From: Chrysogorgia sp. JL179-B06
Taxonomy: Eukaryota > Cnidaria > Anthozoa > Scleralcyonacea > Chrysogorgiidae
Direction of reading: 5' to 3'
Assembly (NCBI GenBank): GCA_035772405.1
Contig: JAYKKM010000224.1
Location: 627,001-691,000, forward strand
DNA: 64,000 nt
Under the pieces are notes generated by a model. That model saw only the letters and a program-made list of their open reading frames with translations, had not been told where the DNA came from and did not search any database. Both the position numbers and the translations under genes were made by a program. This document shows, piece after piece, positions 37,362 through 48,280 of this stretch (the first letter of the stretch is position 1; each line of letters begins with the position of its first letter).

Positions 37362-37886
37362 TAATATTAGAGAGGATTTAATATAGAGTCAAATATATAC
37401 ATTATGGAAAAAGTGACTGCGGCCAACCGAGAATCGAACCCTGGTCTCCGAATCAACGTTTCGGCGCTCTCACCTTTGAGCTAATGAGACACGGTCAGAA
37501 CAGTCAGTGATTTGCCATATACATATTAAATTCGCCGCTTTCACTCCACACCAACAGGGAGACATCGCATCTAACCTTTGAGCTACTAACTGAGACACGG
37601 TCAGAACAGTCAGTGATTTTTCCATATACATATTAAATTCGCCGCTTTGGGCAGTCACTTTTTATGATTAGATGCGATGTCTGCCTGTTGGTGTCGAACG
37701 AAAGAGGCGAATTTAATATGTATATGGCAAAATCACTGACTGTTCTGACCGTGTCTCATTAGCTCAAAGGTTAGAGCGCCGAAACTTTGATTCGGAGACC
37801 AGGATTCGATCAGTTCCCGGTTGGGGCAGTCACTTTTTCCATATATGTATTTGACAATATTAAATCCTCTCTAATATTAATTATTA
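37356..37886. mobile_element. Fold-back pair of tRNA-derived SINE-like sequences
   Basis: TTAATATTAGAGAGGATTTA (37360) faces TAAATCCTCTCTAATATTAA (to 37880). Each arm carries a tRNA-like sequence: on the - strand 37430-37490 and on the + strand 37757-37825, with D arm AGCTCAAAGGTGAGAGC or AGCTCAAAGGTTAGAGC and a CCGAA/TTCGG anticodon stem. The left arm has loop ACGTTGA (GTT, Asn-like, but C at position 33) and B box GGTTCGATTCT. The right-arm loop is one base different and its B box is disrupted by an insertion. A third partial copy starts near 37570. Confidence 0.7.
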
Positions 37887-39594
37887 TTCTTAAAGACCTT
37901 AAAGATCTTAAGTCATTCAACATTTCTGGGATATATAACATATAATATATATCCAACTGTAAATTGTCCAATAAGTGAACTTGAACGCATGACCAGTCAT
38001 TTTATCATTCGAGCTCGAATACCATGCGCGAAACCAAATACCACGCGCGCAAAAATCAAATACCACGCGCGTGAACCAAAACGTGCCTCTCAACAATGAG
38101 AAGACGTTTCAAGACACTATTCAAGATTGTTTCGGTATAATATATAATTTATGGACTCTCCGTTCCGTAAATTGTACAATATATTACCTATATCATCCTG
38201 AGGAATAATATTTCGTGGAATTCCCCTCGCTCCGGGTCTATAAATGATAATTATTCCTTGGACATTAAATGCATATATGTATAAAATAAATCAGCAATAA
38301 GAACATCAGCACTACACTCTCCTGGGAGAATGCCACTACCTATTTTTGAAAAAAATCTGAACATACTAGATAATTGATCTTGGTTCATGACTAAGATAAG
38401 ATCCACTGAGCGCATATATAATAGTGAAGTTTACTACAATATTCAGAGACTTTGCCTAACCTCATGATGCAATAATTGTATATTGTATTTACCTCAACAC
38501 CGCACTTTAATCCTAATGTTGGTTACAATCTTAGAACCTCATCTTTGTTTATTTTATTTAGTATTTAGTCTTACGTCCTATGTTGTACCGTGTGTCCTCT
38601 CCATTATGCAAGCTTCTGCGTGAAATTTAGATATATTAAGGCTACCTTTACACATATAGCGATTAATCAGGCAGATTTCGTATTCTGGTGCATGTTATAT
38701 AATCATGTAAATAAAAAGAGTATTCTCAAGCAAATATCCCAATATTCTCACAAGTGAATCCGCAACATGCACCAGGGTTGACGAAATATAACAGCAATAT
38801 TAATGCGCCAGCGATATTCTCACACAGCATAAGCAGCTTTCCATGCAATATTACAATTCGAGTAACAGTCAACTTTTTTATTACGATGGAAAGGCACTTG
38901 GCCCAGACCCTTTATTGTTATTTATTTAAAAAAGCAATTTTTATGTTCCCTGTTCAAAGCTTGGTTGCTTTTAATATTGCTGCTGAGTCATTAATATGAG
39001 AAATTCCAGGATTTGTTTGGATTCTGGATCGATATTATTCAAAAATAGATTTTCAATGTCAAGGGGTTTGGAATCTAACGTATTGCCTTGGTGACTAAAT
39101 AAAGTTGATTGTCAAGTTGGTCACTCAAATTCTAACATTGTTGTAATTAATTTTCGTCAGTGTCCAAGTGATATTAGTCCTGAAATGTAAACCAAAATAG
39201 ATTTCACTGGTGAAGCAACTACAACTAATGACGTCACCAAGCTCATATCTGGACAAATATCATATCTATACCACAGATTGATAAATAAAAAATTGAAATG
39301 GGATTCTTCGTTTCTCCTAATCTACGTTTGAAATAATAAAAATGTGGAAGGACGATTTTTTCGTTGTATAGACACTAGAAAATGATTTAATGTCATAACT
39401 GTTGTCATCTTTACGCTAACATGAACTAAAAGGTCGCGAATCTTAAAATATTTTGTTGCATGAATAGTTTGACGCTGTCAGAGCAACATAAAAAAACATG
39501 CAATTTTGGAGATAAGTGTTAAAACTTTCAAGTTTTGGAGCATAGTGTAGAGTCCCTCAGCGCTTTTCAAAAGAAAAATTATTCAAAGCGATAA

Positions 39595-39840
39595 TATGAG
39601 TAGAAAACGTAATAAGTAATAATAATAAATATATTATAAATAATAAATAAATAATAAATGATTGCAATAAAATAATAATAATATAATTAAATAATATTAA
39701 ATAATAAGTAATAATAATATTATAAATAATAATAGAAAAATAATATTAATATTAATATTAAAGAATAAAAAAGTAATAATAATAATTAATATATAGTTAA
39801 TAAATAATAATTAATAAATAATAATTAGTAATGAGTAATA
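39595..39840. repeat. (AAT)n-type low-complexity tract
   Basis: Long imperfect run of AATAAT and TAATAA words. Confidence 0.9.
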
Positions 39841-39979
39841 CTATGAGTAGAAAAGAGGAAAACCTGGGATTAGTCTGCATGCTATTTTTTGTAAAAGTAC
39901 ATATAAAGTAAAAGTATTTTAGTATATGATCGAGCTTCCACCATAGACCTTTGTGCACTGCCGAAATAATGAAGTAATA

Positions 39980-40270
39980 TATGAAACACGAGGAAGCGTG
40001 TTTCATCAGGATATCCAAACACCGAGACGTTTGTTGAAAACCGAGGCGAATCCGAGGTTTTTTAACAAACTTCGAGGTGTTTGGATATCCTGATGAAACG
40101 CTCTTCCGAGTGTTTCATATTGCATCTCCAACAAATCAGTATTTTAAGAGAAAATCGAGGTGAAAGTTGGCTTAATTTATGTAATTTCTTCCTCTGATAT
40201 CCAAACCACCGTCTCGGTGCTGATTTCCTTTGTTTTCGGCTCATGAATTATTAATGAGTTTGAGATTAAG
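39980..40270 (+). repeat. Dispersed repeat with palindromic head (copy 1)
   Basis: TTTCATCAGGATATCCAAAC (40001) faces GTTTGGATATCCTGATGAAA (to 40099), followed by CAGTATTTTAAGAGAAAATC, AAAGTTGGCTTAAT and TCATGAATTATTAATGAGTT. The same units appear on the - strand at 61620-61890, which identifies a dispersed family. Confidence 0.7.
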
Positions 40271-40312
40271 AGATCTAACGTTTCGAGTAAAGGTCCTTCG
40301 CCAGAGAGTGAA
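40270..40312 (-). ncRNA. Hammerhead-like motif
   Basis: On the - strand: CACTCT, CTGGCGA, AGGACCTTTACTC, GAAA, CGTT, AGATC. Box 1 deviates from CTGANGA at the fourth position (G for A). Stem I has 3 bp (TCT/AGA). Probably an inactive relative of the Penelope-type motif. Confidence 0.3.
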
Positions 40313-40464
40313 CACAAAAAAATATGAACAAGGCGAGAAATATAAATATTTATTACATTAGAGTTTAGAGTAACCATTGTTTTTAGCATTTATAAATGGT
40401 TAAAAATTATTGTGATAATAAGAATAAATATATAAAAACTGCTACGTTTTCAAAAGAACTGGAT

Positions 40465-40694
40465 ATAATATGGAAAAGAGAAATAAGAGAACTTCAATGT
40501 GTTGAAAAATACTTTAGTAAGAGTACTTACGTAGTGTATATTCATGGACGACGTTTCGGACGATGTGTGCTTCTTCGGGTCAAGATGGAGAATGATATAT
40601 CGTCCAAAACGTCGCCTGTACATATACAGTACGTAAGTATTCTTACTTAAGTATTTTTCGACACAAGTTCTCTTATTTCTCCTTTTCATATTAT
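40465..40694. mobile_element. Hairpin element with two facing hammerhead-like cores (copy 2)
   Basis: Same termini as 24229-24494: GAAAAGAGAAATAAGAGAAC faces GTTCTCTTATTTCTCCTTTT. The inner left arm carries, on the - strand, CCGAAGAAGCAC...CGTCCGAAACGTCG; the inner right arm carries CGTCCAAAACGTCG. GTACTTACGTA and TACGTAAGTA sit just outside the cores. Confidence 0.78.
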
Positions 40695-40898
40695 AAAATT
40701 ATTGTGACACACGTAATAAACAAAACACAACATTGAGAGTGCCTTTGTACGGTTTTGTATTCACACTCGTTGTTTGTCTTAAACTCACTTGTACCTCACT
40801 CGTTTGTTTAACGACACAAATTACAACTCTTCGGAATATAAAATTAAACCATACGCCGTACTTTCCATACAATAATCTATATTTATTATATAGATATA

Positions 40899-41714
40899 CC
40901 GGGTGACCCAAAAAAAAGTACTCCGGTTTGATTCATAATAACTTCTAAACCACTGAAGCTATTAAACTGAAATAACTTTCATTAGATAGATGGAAGACTA
41001 GCTTAGATTTTGATATATTACAGTTGTATTTTACTTACAAATTCACGGAGATATTAATGTTCAAAATAGGTAGCATATTTCTGGATGTGTCTAAAATATG
41101 CAAAAAACGCCGTATCAAATACTTAATGTTGGATGTCTCTGGGGAGTTGCATGTTATGTCTTATGGAGTTATGGTTTGATTGTGTTTCATAATTCTGAAT
41201 TTATTCTGAACATGAACAAATTTGCAATGTACCACATGATCAGCAACCGCAGAATTTAGAAGAGCTTCGCAGCATGCCGTAATCTAGAACAACGAATGAT
41301 CCATGACTCCTTCGACGCAATGGTGTCACGGGCTAGGCAGTGCATTCGTGCTAGAGGACACGCGATTCCGAACGAATAAATCTTGCTTGTATTTTGCAAA
41401 TAATAATACTTCGTTTCATAATAAACAATTTGTCAAGTGGCATTTATTTACTGCTAATAGTGCGTGTTTCAGTTGAGCAAAGCTTGATTAATATTTGATA
41501 CGGCGTTTTTTGCATATTTTAGACACATCCAGAAATATGCTACCTATTTTGAACATTAATATCTCCGTGAATTTTTAAGTAAAATACAACTGTCATATAT
41601 CAAAATCTAAGTTAGTCTTCCATCTATCTAATGAAAGTTATTTCAGTTTAATAGCTTCAGTGGTTTAGAAGTTATTATGAATCAAACCGGAGTACTTTTT
41701 TTTGGGTCACCCGG
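40899..41714. mobile_element. Mariner-like derivative with about 230-bp terminal inverted repeats
   Basis: CCGGGTGACCC at 40899 faces GGGTCACCCGG ending at 41714, flanked on both sides by TA, the Tc1/mariner target duplication. The arms match through CCGGAGTACTTTT, AGATAGATGGAAGAC and AGAAATATGCTACCTATTTT. Between them (about 41255-41382) the + strand encodes a tail without stops, EQRMIHDSFDAMVSRARQ then GHAIPNE and a stop, resembling the C-terminus of a mariner-type transposase. The catalytic domain is deleted. Confidence 0.85.
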
Positions 41715-42707
41715 TATATTATATATATATAGATGAAATACTAGGTTTTCTCCTATTCAGAAATAATGATATGGCATATAAAGATAAAAATGATACTTTC
41801 ACTATGAGCAGTCAATATTCATTTTTATCTTCATGTGCGAAGTCAGTGTCATCATGGCTATTTCCAGGCCCGCACAGAGACGAAAGTGGGCCTGGGACCA
41901 AATATATAATTGGGGGCCCCCCTTTCGCATACATTTTACGGATGTAAGGATATTTCAAGTGAAAATGTTTCAGTTTTACATGTGAAATGACAACGCAAAT
42001 TTTCGTAAGGACGTAAAAGATGTACAAAATAAGGACAAAATAAATAATCACTAACGCAGAGAATCAGAAAATATTGTTTGATAACTTCATAATTTCAACT
42101 ACAGCCTCTTGGCTACCGCCCCCCGGGGCAAATTGCCCCAGTTGCCCTCCCCTCTCGGGGCGGGCCTGGCTATTTCATCAATTTGAATATCATAAACAGA
42201 ACAATTACATGGCCGCTTGGAGATATGAATTATATCTCCTCGTGATATATGACCAATATTTCTCACTTGTTTGCTACATTCACTCATGAGAGATATTACC
42301 AACACTCGAAGATCCCGCCTATTTATCACATTTATCACAAGACTTTTGTTTCAAAATCTTGGTATTGTCAAAATTTATACTCTCGCATGTGAAAATGCGA
42401 TACGTTCAATCAAAATCCCACGTACAGTTTCTTTGGATGTGATAATATAACCAATGAAAACCAAGAGTATATTATGGGGAGCCAATCAACAATTGAATAT
42501 TACCACAAAATATTAAATAAAAGTCCTACATTACCAGTGGGCAATCCGTTTTCAAACCTAAGCCTGATTGAATTTGATAATAGTATAATCGAACTGTATG
42601 TCTTTTAAAAATGGTTTGAACAAGTTGTTGTTATTTATTATACATTGTATAGTCACTTCCTGTCTTCTCATTGGCTAAGCGCATACAGTTAATTATGGGA
42701 ACTATCA

Positions 42708-42769
42708 GCGCAACCTACAGATTAGTGAATAATTTGCTAGCAGATTATTCACTAGTCTGTAGGTTGCGC
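42708..42769. repeat. Perfect small hairpin
   Basis: CGCAACCTACAGATTAGTGA faces TCACTAGTCTGTAGGTTGCG with one mismatch around a 20-bp loop. Confidence 0.8.
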
Positions 42770-42901
42770 CTGCGATGGGAGATTTCCTAACGAGCGGTAG
42801 CTTTCCACACAAGCAAAAACATGACTGCTCGATTTTCGTCTTCGACTGTAGAAGAAATCGAAAAATTACTTGAAGACAAAGACTCTGAAAACACAATATA
42901 T

Positions 42902-43055
42902 AATAAAAAAATTATTGGATTTGGTTTTTGTAATATCTGGATAATCAAGGTCTTGGTAAGTGTTATCAGCCTCATCCTTCGCCTTCGTCTGTTAACACTT
43001 ACCTCGACCTTGATTATTCCAGATATCACAAAAACCTTATCCAATAATTGTTTAA
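42902..43055. repeat. Hairpin MITE (AATTATTGGATTTGGTTTTT arms)
   Basis: AATTATTGGATTTGGTTTTT and ATAATCAAGGTC...AAGTGTTA face their complements ending at 43050. The outer arm is shared with the right flank of the hairpin at 10015. Confidence 0.7.
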
Positions 43056-43370
43056 AGTCGAAAATGTATTCATTTTTGTTTTTCATAGTTTTCGTTAAAT
43101 ATTTCTCAGTTCAGCAACAGCTAAGTTAGCCTACAAAAATCGTTATACAGTGTTTCAGTTCAAGACGTTTCTTGTTGTTTTTGCCAACGTTATATAAATA
43201 AATTTTAAAATATTTTCAACGAAATTCTGGGGATATACGTGTAATGTTTATGTTCACTCGAGTGTTTGTATCGTTAACTCTCTCGCTCGTTCGTATAGCG
43301 ACAAGTCGCGGACACAAAGAACATCTCGTGATATGAATATATACTACCGCGGTATATTAAAACAATGGCC

Positions 43371-43371
<1 letters not shown>

Positions 43372-43403
<32 letters not shown>
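43372..43403. repeat. (TA)n microsatellite left of the Penelope pair
   Basis: About 30 bp of TA. A longer TA tract bounds the other side of the pair at 45552-45612. Confidence 0.9.
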
Positions 43404-43408
<5 letters not shown>

Positions 43409-43441
43409 AAATACTAAAATTGCAGCCAGGATTGTACATAT

Positions 43442-44628
43442 TAAAAATATTTATTAAGTTGACTCTGACTAACTAAAAACGTATGACAACGTTCAAAATG
43501 TTCTTAAAGACGTTTCGATCAAAAAGCTTCGATCTTCGTCGGTTAAAAAAGGTAAAAAAGCAATTACAGCTTATTATATACAGTAGGTTAAAAATTATGT
43601 AAATCAGTAAAAACTACGAGAGGGATTTATAAATCTCAGGAATGTCAATGTGATCATTTCCAGCATTAGAATTTCTTTGGGAATGCCACGCTTCAAGGAA
43701 CAGTCTTTTATGATAATTTGTCGCTTTGTCAATAATCTTAGTGTTTTCAAAATCCATATTGTGGTTTTGTTCACTAGTATGCTGGGCTATTTTCGAGTTT
43801 TTGTCATGTTTTTGTACTGCTCTTGTGTGTTCTTTAACTCGGGTTCTCAAAGCTCTGTCCGTTTGTCCAATATAAACGAAGTTACAATCTTGGCAATCGA
43901 TTCTATAAACTACACTCCTTGTATCACCTTTATCGAGTTTGTCTTTAGGTTTTGGAAAGCGTTGGCTCAAAATATTCAACGGTTTATAGCCAGCTACTTT
44001 AACATTTTCGCGTCGCAAGACCCTAGAGATCTTTTCTGAGACGCCTTTGACATATGGTAATACGACAAGGCTAGTGCATTGTTCATTGGAACTTGTGTTG
44101 TTGTTAGTGGAAGGGTGCGGAGTTTTCCTTTTAGCGTCACATTTCTTAATAAACTTGGAAGGATAGCCGTTGTCCTTCAACACCTTTATTACATGTTTCC
44201 TTTCTCTTTTTTTACCAGCCTTAGACGAAGGGATGTTTTCAGCTCTGTCGAGAAGTGAGTTCACAACGGATTGTTTGTGGTTGATAGGATGATGGGAATT
44301 GTAATCCAAATATTTAACTTGTAAGCGTCCGTTTTTTCTTGTTGTTATCGAATCTAGAAAGGCGAGTTGATTATTTTGCTCTATCTCAATGGTAAACTGT
44401 ATGTTGGAATTGATGGAATTGATGTGGCTATGAAATTCTTGTATATACTCCTTTCGTAGACATGTATGGCTATCGTCCATGCATATCTGAACCACCATCG
44501 AGGGGGATGTGGAGCTGTAGAAATTGCTTTGTCTTCGACGAACTCCATAACTAGATTAGCCAATGTTGCACTTATGGGAGAACCCATAGCACAGCCAAAA
44601 ATTTGCTGATAGTATTGCTTGTCATGGC
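43442..44628 (-). pseudogene. Penelope-like retroelement, 3' part, - strand copy
   Basis: Encodes on the - strand (stop at 43614) the end of a Penelope-like polyprotein: reverse transcriptase remnants FGCAMGSPISATLANLVMEF and RWWFRY, then after a frameshift MDDSHTCLRKEY, ending in a GIY-YIG endonuclease (FVYIGQTDRALRTRVKEH, LEAWHSQRN). The frame breaks exactly at the YxDD catalytic motif. It also lacks 10 codons (VYRKPTHTD region) that the + strand copy has, between short TAA repeats. Downstream on the - strand lies a hammerhead-like motif. It is close to identical to the + strand copy over more than 850 bp. Confidence 0.88.
43495..43548 (-). ncRNA. Hammerhead-like motif of the Penelope 3' end (- copy)
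   Basis: On the - strand: CCGACGA, AGATCGAAGCTTTTTGATC, GAAA, CGTC. The GATC/GATC stem II is perfect. Box 1 has C where the core uses U4. It is identical to the motif at 45448-45497. Confidence 0.5.
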
Positions 44629-45546
44629 TGAAAAAACGGACACTTACAAGTTAACGTATATCGGAAACCTACCCACACGGATAAATATTTGGATTACAAT
44701 TCCCATCATCCTATCAACCACAAACAATCCGTTGTGAACTCACTTCTCGACAGAGCTGAAAACATCCCTTCGTCTAAGGCTGGTAAAAAAAGAGAAAGGA
44801 AACATGTAATAAAGGTGTTGAAGGACAACGGCTATCCTTCCAAGTTTATTAAGAAATGTGACGCTAAAAGGAAAACTCCGCACCCTTCCACTAACAACAA
44901 CACAAGTTCCAATGAACAATGCACTAGCCTTGTCGTATTACCATATGTCAAAGGCGTCTCAGAAAAGATCTCTAGGGTCTTGCGACGCGAAAATGTTAAA
45001 GTAGGCTATAAACCGTTGAATATTTTGAGCCAACGCTTTCCAAAACCTAAAGACAAACTCGATAAAGGTGATACAAGGAGTGTAGTTTATAGAATCGATT
45101 GCCAAGATTGTAACTTCGTTTATATTGGACAAACGGACAGAGCTTTGCGAACCCGAGTTAAAGAACACACAAGAGCAGTACAAAAACATGACAAAAACTC
45201 GAAAATAGCCCAGCATACTAGTGAACAAAACCACAATATGGATTTTGAAAACACTAAGATTATTGACAAAGCGACAAATTATCATAAAAGACTGTTCCTT
45301 GAAGCGTGGCATTCCCAAAGAAATTCTAATGCTGGAAATGATCACATTGACATTCCTGAGATTTATAAATCCCTCTCGTAGTTTTTACTGATTTACATAA
45401 TTTTTAACCTACTGTATATAATAAGCTGTAATTGCTTTTTTACCTTTTTTAACCGACGAAGATCGAAGCTTTTTGATCGAAACGTCTTTAAGAACATTTT
45501 GAACGTTGTCATACGTTTTTAGTTAGTCAGAGTCAACTTAATAAAT

Positions 45547-45552
<6 letters not shown>
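44629..45552 (+). pseudogene. Penelope-like retroelement, 5'-truncated + strand copy
   Basis: Starts abruptly at GAAAAAACGGACACTTACAA, abutting the head of the - strand copy, and encodes NGRLQ...VYRKPTHTDKYLDYNSHH, a basic linker (KAGKKRERKHVIKV), then the GIY-YIG domain with VYIGQTDRALRTRVKEH, ending at TAG 45379-45381. The open frame from 44689 is intact for 230 residues. Compared with the - copy it lacks one codon (near 45003) and has the 10-codon thumb segment. Without the RT core it cannot move by itself. Confidence 0.88.
45448..45497 (+). ncRNA. Hammerhead-like motif of the Penelope 3' end (+ copy)
   Basis: CCGACGA, AGATCGAAGCTTTTTGATC, GAAA, CGTC, TTTAAG. The GATC stem II, GAAA box and GTC site are clear. 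Stem I (TTTAA with TTTAAG) is weak, and box 1 has one core change. Penelope-like elements are known to carry hammerhead ribozymes at this position, which supports the reading. Confidence 0.5.

Positions 45553-45613
<61 letters not shown>
45549..45613. repeat. (TA)n microsatellite right of the Penelope pair
   Basis: About 62 bp of pure TA directly at the Penelope 3' end. Confidence 0.93.
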
Positions 45614-45617
<4 letters not shown>

Positions 45618-46259
45618 ACCGTTCCTCTTTTGAGTGGTAATCTTTTGATCTCTTCAGTTGAAAACATACATGACTGACCTTGCTTTTTATGTTTGACTGT
45701 CGACCTTGTTTTTTTCAAGTTAAAGCTATAACTGGTCACACATGCTATATCCATTCAAAGCAAACTTGCTAATCAAATTATCTTATATCGAGATCTAAGA
45801 ACATTCAGGCATGTGGTTCTGATCTTATCAACGGGAGTATATCTCAGTCAGGGAGTGTAGTACTTGCCAACATTTCCTATAGCAGCTATCGGTCAGCCCT
45901 TACACATACGGCTGACATGTGTATCAGTAACAGAGCAGAACATGAGAAGTGTATACGATTCTAAATTCACACGTTAGTGCTATTGGAAAATCGATAACTA
46001 TATTAATGTCCAGTACTGGGTGCAGGTTAAATTAACTGTGGAAAATTTTACAGTTCAACTTAATAAGTTCTTTGTGAAAATTAATTTGATATAATGTCAT
46101 ATATAGGTATTTATTTATTATTTTTATTTCACGATTTATATAATATGCATAGACTAACGCATCATAAAACAATTATAGAGCATTCAAATGTGTAAACTAA
46201 TGTATTTTGGCTATCAATCCAGTAGATTTAATAATTTCTTTTTTATATCCAAGTGGTTA

Positions 46260-46907
46260 TTCAAGTGGTTATCATCTACGAAATAATATCCAAGTGGTTA
46301 TCATCTACGAAATATTGGCAGAATAAGAAAGTATCTATCAAAGTCAGCTTCTGAAACCCTAGTTCATGCATTCATAACATCACGACTTGATTATTGTAAC
46401 TCTTCATACTATGGTCTACCAAAGTGGCTGATCCATAAACTCCAAAGTGTGCAAAATGCTGCGGCTAGATTAGTTAGTTTATCCAAACGATACGATCATA
46501 TTTCACCCTTTTTTTGCGAATTGCATTGGTTGCCTGTTGATCAACGAATAAACTTTAAAATTAGCCTTTTAACCTTTAAGTGCATGTATGCATGATATGG
46601 CGCCAATGTACTTACAAGAATTAATTAAACCATATGTACCAAAGAGGGCATTAAGGTCATCTTCCAAGAACCTGCTTACTATAAATAAGTATAATTTACG
46701 AAATTATGGTTTTAGAGCCTTTTCCATCTCAGCTCCAACCTTGTGGAACTCGTTACCGGACAATATTAGAAACTGCCACAATCTGGATACTTTTAAAAAG
46801 CTACTTAAAACTTATCTTTTTAATATTGCTTTTAATTAATTATTTTAAATTAGTTAACTATCTCAAATACATTGTAATATACTTTCTTAAATTAGTTTAG
46901 TGAGTAT
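46260..46907 (+). pseudogene. CR1/L2-like LINE 3' end, left part (interrupted by the 46908-58830 transposon)
   Basis: Encodes LRNIGRIRKYLSKSASETLV, AFITSRLDYCNSSYYGLP, KLQSVQNAAARLV, LHWLPVDQRI, then after a small frameshift (near 46587) MAPMYLQELIKPYVPKRALR, FRAFSISAPTLWNSLP and FKKLLKTYLFNIAFN, stop. This is the typical C-terminal tail of CR1/L2-type ORF2 proteins. Its 3' UTR stops at 46907 and resumes at 58831. The copy is 5'-truncated and inactive. Confidence 0.9.
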
Positions 46908-46917
46908 CCCAGCTAAC

Positions 46918-47262
46918 ACACGACGTCGTGGCGACGTTGCTGGAACGTCGTATTTTGGTCAGGTCGGACCTAACATTATGGCGACTTTCTCACGACGTTT
47001 GAGTAAAAGATTGGTTATATACAACGTCGTAACAACGTCTAACGGACGTCCTAGTTCAACGTCGTTCATCGACATTCACGCGACGTTGTGAGAACGTCGT
47101 GTGAACATCAGAAAATAACGTCGCGTGAACGTCAGGAAATGACGTTTTCACAACGTCGTGTGAACATCAGAAAATAACATCGCGTGAACGTCAGGAAATG
47201 ACGTTTTCACAACGTCGTGTGAACGTCGTGCAATTACGTTTTCACAACGTCGTGTGAACGCC
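46918..47262. repeat. Left subterminal ACGTCG repeats of the transposon
   Basis: About twenty AACGTC/GACGTT/ACGTCG words, including two near-identical 57-bp units beginning GTGTGAACATCAGAAAATAA (47099, 47157). Subterminal repeats of this kind bind the transposase in CACTA elements. Confidence 0.85.
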
Positions 47263-48116
47263 AGAAACTTAAACCAGTTATTTTGTAATAATTGCCGGAA
47301 CAAAAAATATAACAAATTAAAGCTAGTTAACTAATTATAATCTTCTTGCAGAGTAATTACGCTTGATAAATCTTAATTATGACACAGAGTTATTTCTAAC
47401 TCGATGATCTTGTATTTGATTCCTTTGAGGGTTTGTCGATTTATAAAAACGTCCGCTTTGGACGATTTTAATAATTATCGTAAAATAATCACAATAAAGT
47501 TATTGCTGTTTTTAAAATACATAATATAATAACAATCAAGAGAATAATATCAAATATAAAAGCAAGTATATCATTGGTCTACGACTTAGCATTTCACGCG
47601 CGGCCGTGTATTATTGGCTCTGGGTACGAGACTATTCACTGCTGCTATACAACCGCTGGCCTGAATATACGTTGAGCCTGCACCTGTCTCATTGTCTATC
47701 TGTATTTGCAAAGAGAAGCTTCGAAAGATTTTTGTTTAACTGCTGTTTGCGATCCGTCGTTTATAAGGTTTTTGGTGAACATCTGCTCTTGAAATCAACT
47801 GGAAAGGTTAGTTGAATACTTATTTATTCTTTTACGATTAATTTTATGGTTAATTTCGGTGGAATTAAGATGGATATGTTCGTAAGTAATGGCTCATTAA
47901 AATGCCTGACTTCTTTCAAATCGTTTTTACTGTTGTCAATGAGATTATATTTTGGCACTAACTGATGTTATAAACACTCTATATTACGGTTTATAATTGT
48001 CGCAATTTCTTTGGAATATGCCTTAAGATGCAGCTGACTACGCCGCCAGACTACATCAAGTGTAAAAAGTAGAGTAACTGCGTAGACAGTGTTTTGAATA
48101 TATAGCAAACTAAGCA

Positions 48117-48280
48117 AAGTGAAAAGGTGGTAAACTGTCAAGATTTTAGTGACGAGATACTGACGTTTCGAATGAGATTATACTTACTTTCGAATGGGGT
48201 ATTACTTTGATGAAGGGCTCCGCTCGAAACGTCAGTATCTCGTCACTAAATTCTTGGCAGTTTACCACCTTTTCACTTAA
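48117..48280. mobile_element. Hairpin element (AAGTGAAAAGGTGGTAAACT arms) with hammerhead-like core
   Basis: AGTGAAAAGGTGGTAAACTG (48118) faces CAGTTTACCACCTTTTCACT (to 48277); the arms run about 55 bp to GACGTTTCGA / TCGAAACGTC. Inside the right half is the sequence listed at 48200-48250. A single half of this unit recurs at 56263-56335. It lies in the 5' region of the transposon, before its transposase gene. Confidence 0.82.
48200..48250 (+). ncRNA. Hammerhead-like motif
   Basis: TACT, TTGATGA, AGGGCTCCGCTC, GAAA, CGTC, AGTATCTCG. Stem I TACT/AGTA (4 bp), stem II GGGC/GCTC with one wobble, GAAA box and GTC site are all in order. Box 1 has T for the invariant first C. Stem III is only the ACGT palindrome, so pairing between two RNAs would be needed, as proposed for Penelope-type ribozymes. 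Confidence 0.55.

Noticed and set aside
39797..40018. 73-aa open frame on the - strand
   Set aside because: Derived largely from the (AAT)n low-complexity tract.
43650..44039. 129-aa frame on the + strand, and its twin at 44959-45345 on the - strand
   Set aside because: Antisense of the Penelope GIY-YIG coding sequence; they occur twice because the element does.
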